Assembly (NCBI GenBank): GCA_900110015.1
Contig: FOCD01000001.1
Span: forward strand, 310,001 to 374,000
DNA: 64,000 nt
From: Terribacillus saccharophilus
Lineage (GTDB): Bacteria > Bacillota > Bacilli > Bacillales > Amphibacillaceae
Direction: 5' to 3'
The notes below the pieces were generated by a model that saw nothing but the letters and a program-made list of their open reading frames with translations, had not been told where the DNA came from and did not search any database. This document shows, piece by piece, positions 55,559 through 64,000 of the stretch (position 1 is its first letter; each line of letters starts with the position of its first letter). Both the position numbers and the translations under genes were made by a program.

Positions 55559-56506
55559 TTACGCTTTCTTAACTTTGACTTTCGGAAGGATCTTCTTCGG
55601 ATCGACATTGAATTCCAGCTTCACATCTTCCAGATTCGCTGGATCAAACTTCTCGATAAAGTTGATAACTTCCTTCGTCACAGGAGTAGGAGTGGAGGCA
55701 CCAGCAGTAATAGCAACTGTCTCGACGCCTTCCAGCCATTCAAGCTTCAACTGAGAAAGATCTTCGATACGGTATGCTGTCGTACCAGCAATCTCTTGAG
55801 ATACCTGTGCGAGGCGATTAGAGTTGTTGCTTCGCGGATCACCGACAACTAATGTCAGATCAGCATCTTTAGCCTGTTCGGCGACTGCTTCTTGACGCAC
55901 TTGTGTGGCCATGCAGATTTCCTGAATCATTTCAGTTTGCGGGAATTTCTCTTTTACGAGCTGCATTACATCGTAAACGTCCCATTGACTCATTGTTGTT
56001 TGGTTGGTTACGATCAGCTTTTGAGCGTCCAATTCAAGTTCTTGTACATCTTCTTCTGTTTGGACAAGATGTACCTTTCCTGGAGCGACGCCTATTGCGC
56101 CTTCTGGCTCCGGATGCCCTTTTTTACCGATATAAACTACTTCATAGCCTTCAGCAACCTTTTCGCGGATCAGATCGTGTGTGCGAGTCACATCCGGGCA
56201 GGTAGCATCAAGAACAGTCAGTCCTTTATCATGTGCACGCTGTTTCACTTCAGGAGATACACCATGAGCTGTGAATACAACGGTACCGCTGTCTATTTGT
56301 TCCAAAAGCTCCATTCGGTCTGAACCATCGAGTGTGATAACACCTTCTGTTTCAAATGCATTGGTTACATGTGCGTTATGCACGATCATGCCAAGAATAT
56401 AAATCGGCCGGGGAAGATTCTCATCCCGCACGGCATTCTGCGCAATCACCATGGCATCTACCACACCGTAGCAATAACCTCGTGGCGCTATTTTAATTAC
56501 GTTCAT
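55559..56506 (-). CDS. ispH: 4-hydroxy-3-methylbut-2-enyl diphosphate reductase
   Basis: Last enzyme of the MEP isoprenoid pathway (315 aa), converting HMBPP to IPP and DMAPP. It uses a [4Fe-4S] cluster; the cluster cysteines are C12 (RGYCYGV), C103 (DATCPDVT) and C198 (QEICMATQ). Active-site residues are in [14 protein letters not shown] and NQTTMSQ. The first gene of the pathway's last two steps, ispG, lies about 3 kb further on the same strand. The minus-strand ATG at 56504-56506 is preceded by GGGGGAAACACAGCG. Confidence 0.96.
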   Translation of the reverse strand: MNVIKIAPRGYCYGVVDAMVIAQNAVRDENLPRPIYILGMIVHNAHVTNAFETEGVITLDGSDRMELLEQIDSGTVVFTAHGVSPEVKQRAHDKGLTVLDATCPDVTRTHDLIREKVAEGYEVVYIGKKGHPEPEGAIGVAPGKVHLVQTEEDVQELELDAQKLIVTNQTTMSQWDVYDVMQLVKEKFPQTEMIQEICMATQVRQEAVAEQAKDADLTLVVGDPRSNNSNRLAQVSQEIAGTTAYRIEDLSQLKLEWLEGVETVAITAGASTPTPVTKEVINFIEKFDPANLEDVKLEFNVDPKKILPKVKVKKA

Positions 56507-56680
56507 TCGCTGTGTTTCCCCCTTCTCCGTTTACACGGGACATCTATTTCTGGGTCTTCTCCATTATAAAGGCTAATAAGGAATATGACAAAGATTGTTT
56601 ATTATCCTCGTGTAATCGTGCAAAATATGACAAAGTCCTCTATAATATAAAAGTAAGAGAATGACCAAAAGGAGTTACAC

Positions 56681-57998
56681 ATGAAAAATCACCAATTTAA
56701 ACAATACGCGCTTCAGCCAACTGTCAACGAAGCGATTGATAAACTAGGCTTTGCAAACCCAACACCAATTCAGGAAAAAGTTATCCCGGCAGTTCTGCGG
56801 GGAGAGAGTGTTATCGGCCAATCCCATACTGGATCTGGTAAGACACATTCTTATTTGATTCCTTTGTTTAGTAAATTGAAGGAGAGCGAGCAGCGTGCTC
56901 AATTTGTAGTTACAGCACCGACGCGTGAACTTGCGATCCAGATATATGATGAGGCCCGTCATTTCATCAAGCTTGCTGGTAAAGAGAACGATTGGCATGC
57001 GAAGCTGTTCATCGGCGGAACAGACAAGAAAAGATCCATTGAGAAATTAAAAACTCAGCCGCAGATCATCATCGGTACACCAGGAAGAATTTTGGATTTG
57101 ATGGAAGAGCAGGCACTGGATCTGTATCCAGCTGCAAGCTTCGTCCTTGATGAAGCAGATTTAATGCTGGACTTAGGTTTTATCAAAGATGTTGATCAAA
57201 TTTTGACGCGCATGCGTCAAGATGTACAGCTACTCGTTTTCTCTGCGACAATCCCTGAGCGTTTGCAGCCGTTCTTGAAAAAAGTATTTGAACAATCCAA
57301 AGCACTTTGAAATCGGCGGTCATTTATCTCCGGAATCGATGGAGCATCGTTTAGTTCCGATGAGACACCGTGATGAAGCAGAGACTATCATGAAAATAGC
57401 AAGTGTCATCCAGCCATATATGGCCATTATTTTCGTCAATGGTAAAGACGCAGCCAATACATTGGCAGCAGAACTGACAGATAAAGGATTGCCGGTAGGT
57501 CTTTTGCACGGCGGACTTACTCCTAGGGAGAGAAAACGCGTACTTCGCGACATCCAGGAATTGCGTTTCCAATATCTTGTTGCGACTGACTTGGCTTCAC
57601 GCGGTATCGATATTAAAGGTGTCAGCCATGTTATTAACGCGCAGCTTCCGAAAGAAGAACCATTCTATGTACACCGTGTTGGCAGAACAGCACGTGCTGG
57701 TATGGAAGGGACTGCCATCAGTCTATACAGTGATCATGACTTAGAACTGATTCAGAAACTTCATAAAAAAGGTCTCGAATTCACAACCTATGATATTGCT
57801 AATGGCGAATGGAAAGAACTGAAAGCGTGGAACGAACGAGTTACACGGAAGAAAACGGAATCTGATAATGAATCCCAAGCTTGGAAGCAAGTGCGTAAAC
57901 CGAAGAAAGTAAAACCGGGCTACAAGCGGAAAATGCAGTATGAGAAAAATAAAATCAAGAAGAAGCTGGACCGAAAAGATCGTTTTAAGCGAAAGTAA
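56681..57998 (+). pseudogene. cshB: DEAD-box RNA helicase CshB (YqfR), interrupted by a frameshift
   Basis: Two abutting reading frames make up one DEAD-box helicase. The first (56681-57310) has the Q motif region TPIQEKVIP, SHTGSGKT (48-55), PTRELA, LDEADLMLD and SATIPE. The second (57288-57998, +1 frame) has [20 protein letters not shown] and [10 protein letters not shown] plus a basic tail. The join falls in a run of six A (57278-57283): with five A, the protein would read [13 protein letters not shown] and continue, as in homologues. This is either a real mutation, a sequencing error or slippage. Both halves are otherwise free of damage and the gene order (ispH-cshB-nfo) is normal. Helicase function would need both halves. 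Confidence 0.85.
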
Positions 57999-58013
57999 GG
58001 AGAACGTGGATTT

Positions 58014-58901
58014 ATGATAATCGGATCACATGTTAGTATGAGCGGTAAGAAAATGCTCTTGGGATCAAGTGAAGAAGCATATTCCTATGGCGCCAACGCT
58101 ATGATGATTTACACAGGAGCACCGCAGAACACAAGAAGAAAGGCGATCGAGGAGCTGAACATTGAAGCTGGCCGAGCGCATATGAAAGAGCATGGTATTA
58201 CAGATATTATTGTACATGCTCCTTACATCATTAATGTCGGCAACTCAATCAAGCCAGAGACATTCGAATTGGGTGTGAACTTCCTTCGCAGTGAAATTGA
58301 GCGGACAGAAGCTATTGGAGCGAAGCAGATTGTCCTGCATCCAGGTGCACATGTAGGTGAAGGGGTCGCTGCGGGCATCCAAAAGATTATTGAGGGTTTG
58401 AATGAAGTGCTTGTGAAAGACCAGAATGTTCAGATAGCCTTGGAAACAATGGCTGGAAAAGGATCCGAGGTAGGATCCAACTTCGAGGAACTGGCGCGTA
58501 TCATAGATGGTGTCACACATAATGACAAACTTTCCATCTGCTTCGATACTTGCCATACGCATGATGCGGGTTACGATATCGTGAACGACTTTGATGGTGT
58601 ATTAGATCAATTCGATAGAGTAATCGGTCTGGACAGATTGAAGGTACTCCATGTTAACGACAGTAAAAATGAACGCGGAGCAAGAAAAGACCGTCATGAG
58701 AATATTGGATTCGGTCATATCGGCTACGATGCTTTGCGGTATATCGTTCATCACGATCAGCTGCAGCAGCTACCGAAAATACTGGAAACACCATTCGTTG
58801 GTGAAGATAAAAAGAACAAAAAAGCACCTTATGCGCATGAAATCGATATGCTCATAAACAACAGCTTCAACCCGAATTTAAAAGAGAATATCTTGGCTTA
58901 A
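58014..58901 (+). CDS. nfo: Endonuclease IV
   Basis: Apurinic/apyrimidinic endonuclease (295 aa) of the TIM-barrel, three-zinc family (YqfS). Family blocks: [54 protein letters not shown] and [14 protein letters not shown], holding the metal-binding His, Glu and Asp. It starts 16 bp after the helicase gene with AAGGAG. In Bacillus the enzyme is present in spores and repairs AP sites on germination. Confidence 0.95.
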   Translation: MIIGSHVSMSGKKMLLGSSEEAYSYGANAMMIYTGAPQNTRRKAIEELNIEAGRAHMKEHGITDIIVHAPYIINVGNSIKPETFELGVNFLRSEIERTEAIGAKQIVLHPGAHVGEGVAAGIQKIIEGLNEVLVKDQNVQIALETMAGKGSEVGSNFEELARIIDGVTHNDKLSICFDTCHTHDAGYDIVNDFDGVLDQFDRVIGLDRLKVLHVNDSKNERGARKDRHENIGFGHIGYDALRYIVHHDQLQQLPKILETPFVGEDKKNKKAPYAHEIDMLINNSFNPNLKENILA

Positions 58902-58940
58902 AAATACCCCGAAGCAGTAATTCTGCCTCGGGGTATTTTT
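58900..58940. terminator. Bidirectional terminator between nfo and yqfT
   Basis: AAAAATACCCCGA pairs with TCGGGGTATTTTT, with an inner GCAG/CTGC stem and T/A runs on both flanks. It closes two convergent genes. Confidence 0.9.
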
Positions 58941-59216
58941 CTACAACTTGATACCATGTTCTTTTGCCAGCTGTAGAAAAATCTGATGGGTTTTTTGAGC
59001 GGTTTGTGTGTCGGTGATCTGTGCGAGTGCTTTCAGCATCTGCAGACGATCATCTTCTTTAAACGGATCTAACCTGTTTTGACGCAGAAATTGAACAATC
59101 TGGGATGCCTGCACGGGTGAAAGAGGTACTTGGTATTCTTGGCTATGCTCCAGGATCTCATCAACGGTCAAATTACGCAGCTTATTCAGCACCAGTTTAT
59201 GAACGATGAAATTCAT
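58941..59216 (-). CDS. yqfT: DUF2624 family protein YqfT
   Basis: A 91-aa cytoplasmic protein with the DUF2624 pattern: VDEILEHSQEYQVPLSPVQA, VQFLRQN, and a C-terminal helix. Convergent with nfo, which matches the yqfS-yqfT order in B. subtilis. Function unknown. The minus-strand ATG at 59214-59216 is preceded by GGAGGTTTCAA. Confidence 0.75.
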   Translation of the reverse strand: MNFIVHKLVLNKLRNLTVDEILEHSQEYQVPLSPVQASQIVQFLRQNRLDPFKEDDRLQMLKALAQITDTQTAQKTHQIFLQLAKEHGIKL

Positions 59217-59335
59217 TTGAAACCTCCAGCTCTAAGATGTGGATGTAGCGTGCTAATTCCTTTATCTACCTGGTAAGTTTATGCCCAATCCACACAAACT
59301 AGAACCATACCTTACCCCAGATAAGGAGGATTCAC

Positions 59336-59659
59336 ATGGATAAAGAACAATTTGATCAAGATGTAAAAACAAAACGTGATGTCGAGACGGCAGCGGAGAT
59401 ATCTCCTGCTGAAGACCGTTATCGACGTTCTGAAAAAGAAGGCGATCAGCAAACGACTGATTCTGGAAAAATGTTTGGCTATATTGCCTTGATCTTATCT
59501 GTTGCATCTTTCTTTTTTGCACCGATCCTTGTCGGGGCGGCTGGTATCGTCTTCGGAGTACTGGCGAAGAGAAGAGGCGCAAATGTATTAGGGAATATCG
59601 CCTTAGTCGTAAGTATTTTAGCAATTGTCATTTCTCTATTCACAGCTCCATATGTATAA
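59336..59659 (+). CDS. Small two-helix membrane protein, DUF4190-like
   Basis: A 107-aa protein with a charged N-terminal half (about residues 1-43, rich in Asp, Glu, Lys, Arg) and a C-terminal hydrophobic hairpin: two helices (about 47-75 and 83-105) joined by LAKRRGANVLGN, with small residues as in DUF4190. It occupies the place of B. subtilis yqfX. AAGGAGG precedes the ATG. Function unknown. It is convergent with ispG across a strong bidirectional terminator. Confidence 0.75.
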   Translation: MDKEQFDQDVKTKRDVETAAEISPAEDRYRRSEKEGDQQTTDSGKMFGYIALILSVASFFFAPILVGAAGIVFGVLAKRRGANVLGNIALVVSILAIVISLFTAPYV

Positions 59660-59660
59660 A

Positions 59661-59690
59661 AAAAGCTGACTCCGTCTGGAGTCAGCTTTT
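59661..59690. terminator. Bidirectional terminator between the DUF4190-like gene and ispG
   Basis: A perfect 13-bp stem (59661-59673 with 59678-59690), GTCT loop, ending in T/A runs on both sides. Confidence 0.9.
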
Positions 59691-59692
59691 CC

Positions 59693-60811
59693 TTATGCTT
59701 TAGCTGCTGCTGCTTCTTTTTCTTTAGCTGCTTGTTCAGCGAAATATTCTTCAGCAAGCTTATCGATCTCGATTTTTAATTCTTCTACCATTGTCTCCTC
59801 AGGTACTTTACGGATGATTTCTCCGTGGCGGAACAATAGACCCTCTCCGCGGGCACCAGCGATACCGATATCCGCTTCACGAGCCTCACCAGGCCCGTTT
59901 ACCGCACATCCAAGTACAGCAACTTTAAGAGGTGCTTTAATTGTGCTGATGTACTCTTCGACTTCATTTGCAATACTAATTAAGTCGATTTCGATACGTC
60001 CACAAGTAGGGCAGGAAATTAAAGTAGCCGCGTTGGAGGACAAATTGAATATTTTAAGTAACTCACGAGCTACTTTTACTTCCTCAACTGGATCTGCACT
60101 TAAGGAAATACGCATCGTACTACCGATGCCTTTACTCAAGATAGCTCCTAAACCGGCAGCACTTTTCACCGTACCGGCAAATAGTGTTCCGGATTCCGTA
60201 ATACCAAGGTGGAGTGGATAAGGAATTACCTCTGCTGCTTTTTCATATGCTTCGATAGCCAATGACACATCGGATGCCTTGAGGGAAACGATGATATCGT
60301 GGAAATCAAGCTCCTCGAGTATTTTAATGTGATGCAATGCACTTTCTACCATACCGTCTGCAGTTGGATAGCCATATTTCTCTAGAATATGACGCTCTAA
60401 GGAACCAGCGTTAACACCAATTCGAATCGGAATACCTTTTGCTTTAGCTGCGTTTACGACAGCTTCAACTTTCTCCCGCTTCCCGATGTTACCAGGGTTG
60501 ATACGAATTTTGTCCGCTCCGCCCTCAATTGCTTTCAGAGCCAATTTATAGTTGAAATGAATATCTACAACTAGTGGGATATTTATGCGTTTCTTGATTT
60601 CAGGAATCGCTTCAGCTGCACGCTGATCAGGACATGCTACCCTTACTACTTGGCAGCCTGCTTCCTCAAGACGCAGTATTTCCGCTACAGTAGCTTCCAC
60701 ATCATGCGTTTTTGTTGTTGTCATAGACTGGATGACAACTTCGTTTTTACCGCCGATCGTAATATTACCAACATTGACCTGACGGGTATCTTGTCTGTGT
60801 ATTAATGCCAT
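59693..60811 (-). CDS. ispG: (E)-4-hydroxy-3-methylbut-2-enyl-diphosphate synthase
   Basis: Penultimate enzyme of the MEP pathway (372 aa), reducing the cyclic diphosphate MEcPP to HMBPP. A TIM barrel ([33 protein letters not shown]) is followed by a [4Fe-4S] domain with ISCPTCGR and [11 protein letters not shown]. An Ala/Glu/Lys-rich C-terminal tail extends past the core. ATG at 60809-60811. Its pathway partner ispH lies on the same strand about 3 kb away. Confidence 0.96.
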   Translation of the reverse strand: MALIHRQDTRQVNVGNITIGGKNEVVIQSMTTTKTHDVEATVAEILRLEEAGCQVVRVACPDQRAAEAIPEIKKRINIPLVVDIHFNYKLALKAIEGGADKIRINPGNIGKREKVEAVVNAAKAKGIPIRIGVNAGSLERHILEKYGYPTADGMVESALHHIKILEELDFHDIIVSLKASDVSLAIEAYEKAAEVIPYPLHLGITESGTLFAGTVKSAAGLGAILSKGIGSTMRISLSADPVEEVKVARELLKIFNLSSNAATLISCPTCGRIEIDLISIANEVEEYISTIKAPLKVAVLGCAVNGPGEAREADIGIAGARGEGLLFRHGEIIRKVPEETMVEELKIEIDKLAEEYFAEQAAKEKEAAAAKA

Positions 60812-60870
60812 TTATATATCGCTCCTTTGATTATCGCGAGGAAAACAGGGATATATCCTTATATTTTCCC

Positions 60871-60899
60871 ATTATAATGCTAATACTGCTAAATTAGAA
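60871..60899 (-). promoter_or_regulatory. Candidate sigma-A promoter of ispG
   Basis: On the minus strand a perfect TATAAT (60871-60876) and a weak TTCTAA (60894-60899) are 17 bp apart, 60 bp upstream of ispG. Confidence 0.45.
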
Positions 60900-60927
60900 G
60901 TAACTAGGCTCAACTTTAATAAAATCT

Positions 60928-61272
60928 TCATCTCGGATAATGGGGAAAATAATAAGCGGATCCTGCATTCAGTGTATATGGATCCTTACCTGGATTCAAT
61001 TCCTCGAAATCCACGATCACCTGTTCCATCGTAACGCGCAAGTCATTATTGTTCAACTCATTTGCTACAGAAAGTAGTGTGTCTCCTTGTTTTACCTGCA
61101 AAAGCACAGGCTGAAACGTCTCTTGAGTCATTTCCTGCTCTTCATCGTTTCTTGGTTCCTCCGTGTTCGTTTCTGCTGGTGTGGCTGGTACCGGACTGCC
61201 TATCGTAAGATCCTTCCATATGCTCATAAATAACGCGCAGCAAAACAAAAAAATACCGATCCGTTTCCACAT
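60928..61272 (-). CDS. yqfZ: LysM domain membrane-anchored protein YqfZ
   Basis: A 114-aa protein: an N-terminal membrane segment (about residues 4-20), an acidic Thr/Glu linker and a C-terminal LysM-like domain (LLQVKQGDTLLSVANELN). It probably faces the outside and binds peptidoglycan. B. subtilis yqfZ, which lies beside ispG, is expressed during sporulation; that timing is inferred here. The ATG at 61270-61272 has GGAGG seven bases upstream; a start seven codons earlier overlaps that site. Confidence 0.8.
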   Translation of the reverse strand: MWKRIGIFLFCCALFMSIWKDLTIGSPVPATPAETNTEEPRNDEEQEMTQETFQPVLLQVKQGDTLLSVANELNNNDLRVTMEQVIVDFEELNPGKDPYTLNAGSAYYFPHYPR

Positions 61273-61394
61273 AGATTTTCCTCCGCTCATCAAACGTGTA
61301 TGTTAAGTATTAGGCATAAGAAGGAAAATACCTTTATGATGAAACAAAAAGCATCTTAACTCGTATATAGATAGTAGGAGAAAGGAGTATGTGC

Positions 61395-62030
61395 ATGTTG
61401 GATTATAATTGGCTGCCGGTCTTTATGACCGGACTTGGGACGATGTTTCTTATCGGTGAAATTTTAGTGAAAACCAAAGGTATCCTCTTTTTATTAGGGG
61501 CTGGCTTTATCAGTACTTTCTTTATCAGTTACTTGGATCCCTCTGCAATATGGTACATGCTTCCGCTGTATTTTGTCGGGATGCTATTAATCGTCATCGA
61601 CGGAAAGCTTTTAAATGATGGTACGCTCAGTGTTATCGGTTTGCTGACGATGCTGTTAACAGTTGGATTCACAGCACCGAATTGGACCGCGGGTATTTAT
61701 GCAATTATAGGAGTCATCCTTGGAGCTGTTGGTTCCTTCGTTTTCCTCAAGGCATTCCCAAAACGAGATATGTGGGGGAAAATAGCTCTGCTTGATACAC
61801 TCAGTTCAGAAAAGGGATATAACTCGATGAATGAGACGTACGCTGCCCTTGTAGGACAAGAGGGAGAAGCGGTAACACCGATGCGTCCGTCAGGTACAGT
61901 ACGAGTGGACGGCCGTGAGTTAAGTGCTATCACAGATGGAAAGTGGCTGGATCGAGGCAGCAGAATTAAAGTTATGAATGTAAGTGGTGCGAGAATTATG
62001 GTAGAGAAGGTCGAAGAGAATACTAATTAA
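61395..62030 (+). CDS. NfeD family membrane protein
   Basis: A 211-aa protein with four or five membrane helices (about residues 8-125) and a C-terminal OB-fold (LVGQEGEAVTPMRPSGTVRV and GKWLDRGSRIKVMNVSGARI). The TPMRPSGTVRVDG segment is typical of the NfeD C-terminus. It lacks a protease domain and no flotillin gene is adjacent, unlike the nfeD-floA pair at 33.7 kb. The ATG at 61395 has AAAGGAG seven bases upstream; the one at 61389 is too close. Partner unknown. Confidence 0.82.
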   Translation: MLDYNWLPVFMTGLGTMFLIGEILVKTKGILFLLGAGFISTFFISYLDPSAIWYMLPLYFVGMLLIVIDGKLLNDGTLSVIGLLTMLLTVGFTAPNWTAGIYAIIGVILGAVGSFVFLKAFPKRDMWGKIALLDTLSSEKGYNSMNETYAALVGQEGEAVTPMRPSGTVRVDGRELSAITDGKWLDRGSRIKVMNVSGARIMVEKVEENTN

Positions 62031-62140
62031 TTTACAAAAACAGCTAAATAAATTGTAAATTTCCATACAAGACCTTTACAAGCCTTCTAACAAATTCAAT
62101 AATTGAATAGGAAACACTGAGAAGGGAAGGAAGGCTTGCT

Positions 62141-63763
62141 TTGTCTAATTGGGAATTTATCATCTTTGAATTTATCGGCGGTTTGGGCTTGTTTCTCTTT
62201 TCAATCCGTTATCTTGGGGATGGGCTGCAGCGAGCATACGGCAAACAACTGCAAATTGCGATGCACAGATTCACCATCCATCCGCTTGTTGGAGTGCTAT
62301 CAGGTCTTATCGTAACTGTTCTTATCCAAAGCAGCACTGCAACAAGCATACTTATTGTCGGGCTGGTCAATGCTGGTTACCTCACGTTAAGACAGGCTGT
62401 TTCTGTCATTATGGGAGCGAATATCGGGACGACTTTGACGGCGTTCTTTATCGGAATTGATTTAATTAAATTCGGCCTGCCGATCATGGCTTTAGGAGCA
62501 TTTCTAATCTATTTCTTCGTAAATCAGCGTACACAGCAAATCGGGAAAGTATTATTCGGAGCCGGTGGTATTTTCTACGGACTGACTCTGATAGGGGAAG
62601 GGCTGCACCCAGTCCTTGGCATGGATTCTTTCCAGTCCCTTGCCACAAGTATGCACTCGAATCCGATAACAGGAGTTGCGATTGGTACATTCACAACAAT
62701 TGTAGTGCAAAGCAGTGGTGCAACAATTGCTATTCTGCAGGAGCTTTATGCGCAGAATGGAATCGATTTGAAGGCGGCTATGCCGGTTTTGCTCGGGGAT
62801 AATTTAGGTACAACTCTGACGGCTATGCTTGCCGCAATTGGGGCCACCGTCCAGGCTAAGAGGGCAGCGCTCAGTCATGTTTTGTTCAATGCAATCGGTA
62901 TGGTAGTTTTTCTATTGATTCTGCCTTTATTCGTTGATATCGTGGCTTGGATGCAGCATGCTTTCGAACTGAATGATAAGCTGACGATTGCGAGCGCACA
63001 CGGTTTCTACAATCTTGCAAATACGTTATTGCTGCTGCCGTTTCTTGGATTATTTGTCTGGCTTATTACTAAGATAATACCTGGTGAGGAAGAGAAGCCG
63101 ATGGCATTGACAAACCATCTGGATCCATTGTTCATTCAGCAATCTCCGGTTCTAGCATTGGAGCAAGCAAAGCTGGAAGTATTACATATGGGCAGGCTTG
63201 CAGTAGATGGATTGGAACAGGCAAGTACATATGCAAATAATCATGAAAGACAATTCGCTGATTTGGCTATGCAGCTGGAAAAGGAAGTGAATCGGAAGGA
63301 TAGGGAGATTACTGATTATCTTTCTAAGATTTCAACTAACACACTTTCTGAAGAAGAGAGCATCATGCATGCAGCTCTCCTAGATGCAATTCGGGATATC
63401 GAGCGTATCGGAGATCATTTTGAGAATGTTGTCGAGTTCGTCGATTTCCAGATTTCGAGTAACATCAAGCTGACGAGAGAAGCGCAGCAGGAACTCAACA
63501 GCATGTTCGATTTGACTATCATGACAGTAAAACAGGCTCTCGAAGCATTGGACAAGCAAGATCGCGAAACAGCGCTGGCAGTTCTTCAGAAGGAAGATAA
63601 AATTGATAAGATGGAACGTGCTTACCGGAAGTCTCATCTTATTCGTCTGAATGAAGGGAAATGTGCCGGATCCGCTGGAATTGTATTCGTGGACATTATC
63701 AGTAATTTAGAGCGTATCGGAGATCATGCCGTCAACATTGCGCAGCTGATATTGGGTGAGTAG
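62141..63763 (+). CDS. Na+/phosphate cotransporter, NptA/PhoU-type
   Basis: A 540-aa Na/Pi cotransporter II family protein. It has two inverted repeats of membrane helices carrying the QSS motifs (VLIQSSTATSILIVG and IVVQSSGATIAI) and GANIGTTLTA/GDNLGTTLTA, followed by a soluble PhoU-like C-terminal domain (about 330-540) with the paired helices DIERIGDHFENVVE and NLERIGDHAVNIAQ. It should couple Na+ to phosphate uptake. It starts at TTG (62141) behind GGAAGGAAGG and ends with a strong terminator. Confidence 0.92.
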   Translation: MSNWEFIIFEFIGGLGLFLFSIRYLGDGLQRAYGKQLQIAMHRFTIHPLVGVLSGLIVTVLIQSSTATSILIVGLVNAGYLTLRQAVSVIMGANIGTTLTAFFIGIDLIKFGLPIMALGAFLIYFFVNQRTQQIGKVLFGAGGIFYGLTLIGEGLHPVLGMDSFQSLATSMHSNPITGVAIGTFTTIVVQSSGATIAILQELYAQNGIDLKAAMPVLLGDNLGTTLTAMLAAIGATVQAKRAALSHVLFNAIGMVVFLLILPLFVDIVAWMQHAFELNDKLTIASAHGFYNLANTLLLLPFLGLFVWLITKIIPGEEEKPMALTNHLDPLFIQQSPVLALEQAKLEVLHMGRLAVDGLEQASTYANNHERQFADLAMQLEKEVNRKDREITDYLSKISTNTLSEEESIMHAALLDAIRDIERIGDHFENVVEFVDFQISSNIKLTREAQQELNSMFDLTIMTVKQALEALDKQDRETALAVLQKEDKIDKMERAYRKSHLIRLNEGKCAGSAGIVFVDIISNLERIGDHAVNIAQLILGE

Positions 63764-63795
63764 ACAGGAGAAATAATCTCCTGTCTTTATTTTTT
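63763..63795 (+). terminator. Terminator of the Na+/phosphate cotransporter gene
   Basis: GACAGGAGA (63763-63771) pairs with TCTCCTGTC (63777-63785), followed by TTTATTTTTT. Confidence 0.87.
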
Positions 63796-63797
63796 GC

Positions 63798-63827
63798 TTG
63801 CACAAATATGAACAGACATGCTATAGT
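63798..63827 (+). promoter_or_regulatory. Candidate upstream promoter of the tRNA-Asn transcript
   Basis: TTGCAC (63798-63803) and TATAGT (63822-63827) with an 18-bp spacer. Confidence 0.55.
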
Positions 63828-63882
63828 ATTCCTGTCAGTTAACAAGAACGAAAAAACATAATAAAAACTTATGAAAAAACAA

Positions 63883-63911
63883 TTGACAAGTTATTAAATG
63901 CATGATAAATT
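63883..63911 (+). promoter_or_regulatory. Candidate proximal promoter of the tRNA-Asn transcript
   Basis: A perfect TTGACA (63883-63888) and TAAATT (63906-63911) with a 17-bp spacer, 54 bp upstream of the tRNA. Two tandem promoters are common ahead of stable-RNA operons. Confidence 0.6.
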
Positions 63912-63965
63912 ATATAACGTCGCTAATACATATCGTAATCGCGAATACATAACTTATCAAATTAT

Positions 63966-64000
63966 TCCACAGTAGCTCAGTGGTAGAGCTATCGGCTGTT
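63966..64000 (+). tRNA. tRNA-Asn (GTT), 5' part only
   Basis: The acceptor strand TCCACAG, D-stem GCTC/GAGC with the AGTGGTA D-loop, and anticodon stem ATCGG followed by CT and GTT at 63998-64000. The sequence matches the 5' 35 nt of Bacillus tRNA-Asn. The window ends on the anticodon, so the 3' half is missing. It may begin a tRNA or rRNA cluster. Confidence 0.9.

Noticed and set aside
57275-57290. Programmed -1 ribosomal frameshift in cshB
   Set aside because: The A-run is in the wrong phase for A AAA AAG, and the downstream frame is +1 relative to the first half; transcriptional slippage, mutation or sequencing error fit better.

Overview
The window is a chromosomal segment of an endospore-forming, competence-gene-bearing Bacillaceae (Firmicutes). 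Spore genes (sigK, gpr, spoIIP, yqfC/yqfD, sda), the comE locus, a CIRCE-controlled dnaK operon, a sigma-W-type promoter ahead of nfeD-floA and a glycine T-box all support this. Gene order from yqeG to the ispG/yqfZ block follows the Bacillus subtilis yqe-yqf region closely, so most calls rest on protein motifs and synteny together. A Mrp-type Na+/H+ antiporter operon fits a salt- or alkali-tolerant member (Terribacillus/Oceanobacillus-like), but the genus is inference.

Layout. 1-6240 (minus strand): the start of an unknown gene, an uninterrupted sigK, then the Mrp operon mrpA-C-D-E-F-G, which has no mrpB. 6241-6943: a short regulatory block with the small sporulation checkpoint gene sda and a DnaA-box cluster. 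6944-17740: yqeG-yqeH-aroE-yhbY-nadD-yqeK-rsfS-yqeM, comER (minus), comEA-EB-EC and holA, with a structured non-coding gap before holA. 17760-25190: rpsT (minus), gpr, spoIIP-yqxA, lepA, hemW, hrcA. 24120-32720: the heat-shock operon hrcA-grpE-dnaK-dnaJ followed by prmA, rsmE, mtaB and deoC. 32760-41400: rpsU-yqeY, nfeD-floA-unknown, yqfC-yqfD-phoH-pgpH-ybeY-dgkA.

41431-41820 holds the most unusual feature: three imperfect tandem copies of a unit of about 125 bp. Each copy folds into one long hairpin, and the three copies differ by compensatory changes in the stems. The array lies between dgkA and era, where B. subtilis has cdd. 41947-53540: era, yqzL, recO, T-box-glyQ-glyS, ccpN, ppsR, an inserted acyltransferase-3 gene, yqxD, dnaG, sigA. 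53700-59220: trmK, yqfO, ispH (minus), a frameshifted DEAD-box helicase gene (cshB), nfo, yqfT (minus). 59336-64000: a small membrane protein, ispG and a LysM protein (minus), a second truncated NfeD-like gene, a Na+/phosphate cotransporter, and the first 35 nt of a tRNA-Asn behind two candidate promoters.

Most genes are housekeeping genes in tight operons: translation and ribosome assembly (yqeH, yhbY, rsfS, lepA, rpsT, rpsU, era, ybeY, prmA, rsmE, mtaB, glyQS), replication and repair (holA, dnaG, recO, nfo), cofactors and isoprenoids (nadD, aroE, hemW, ispG, ispH), protein folding, sporulation and competence. The candidates for new biology are the tandem covarying hairpin array, the structured comEC-holA gap, the Mrp operon without mrpB, the cshB frameshift at an A6 tract, and the short NfeD proteins.
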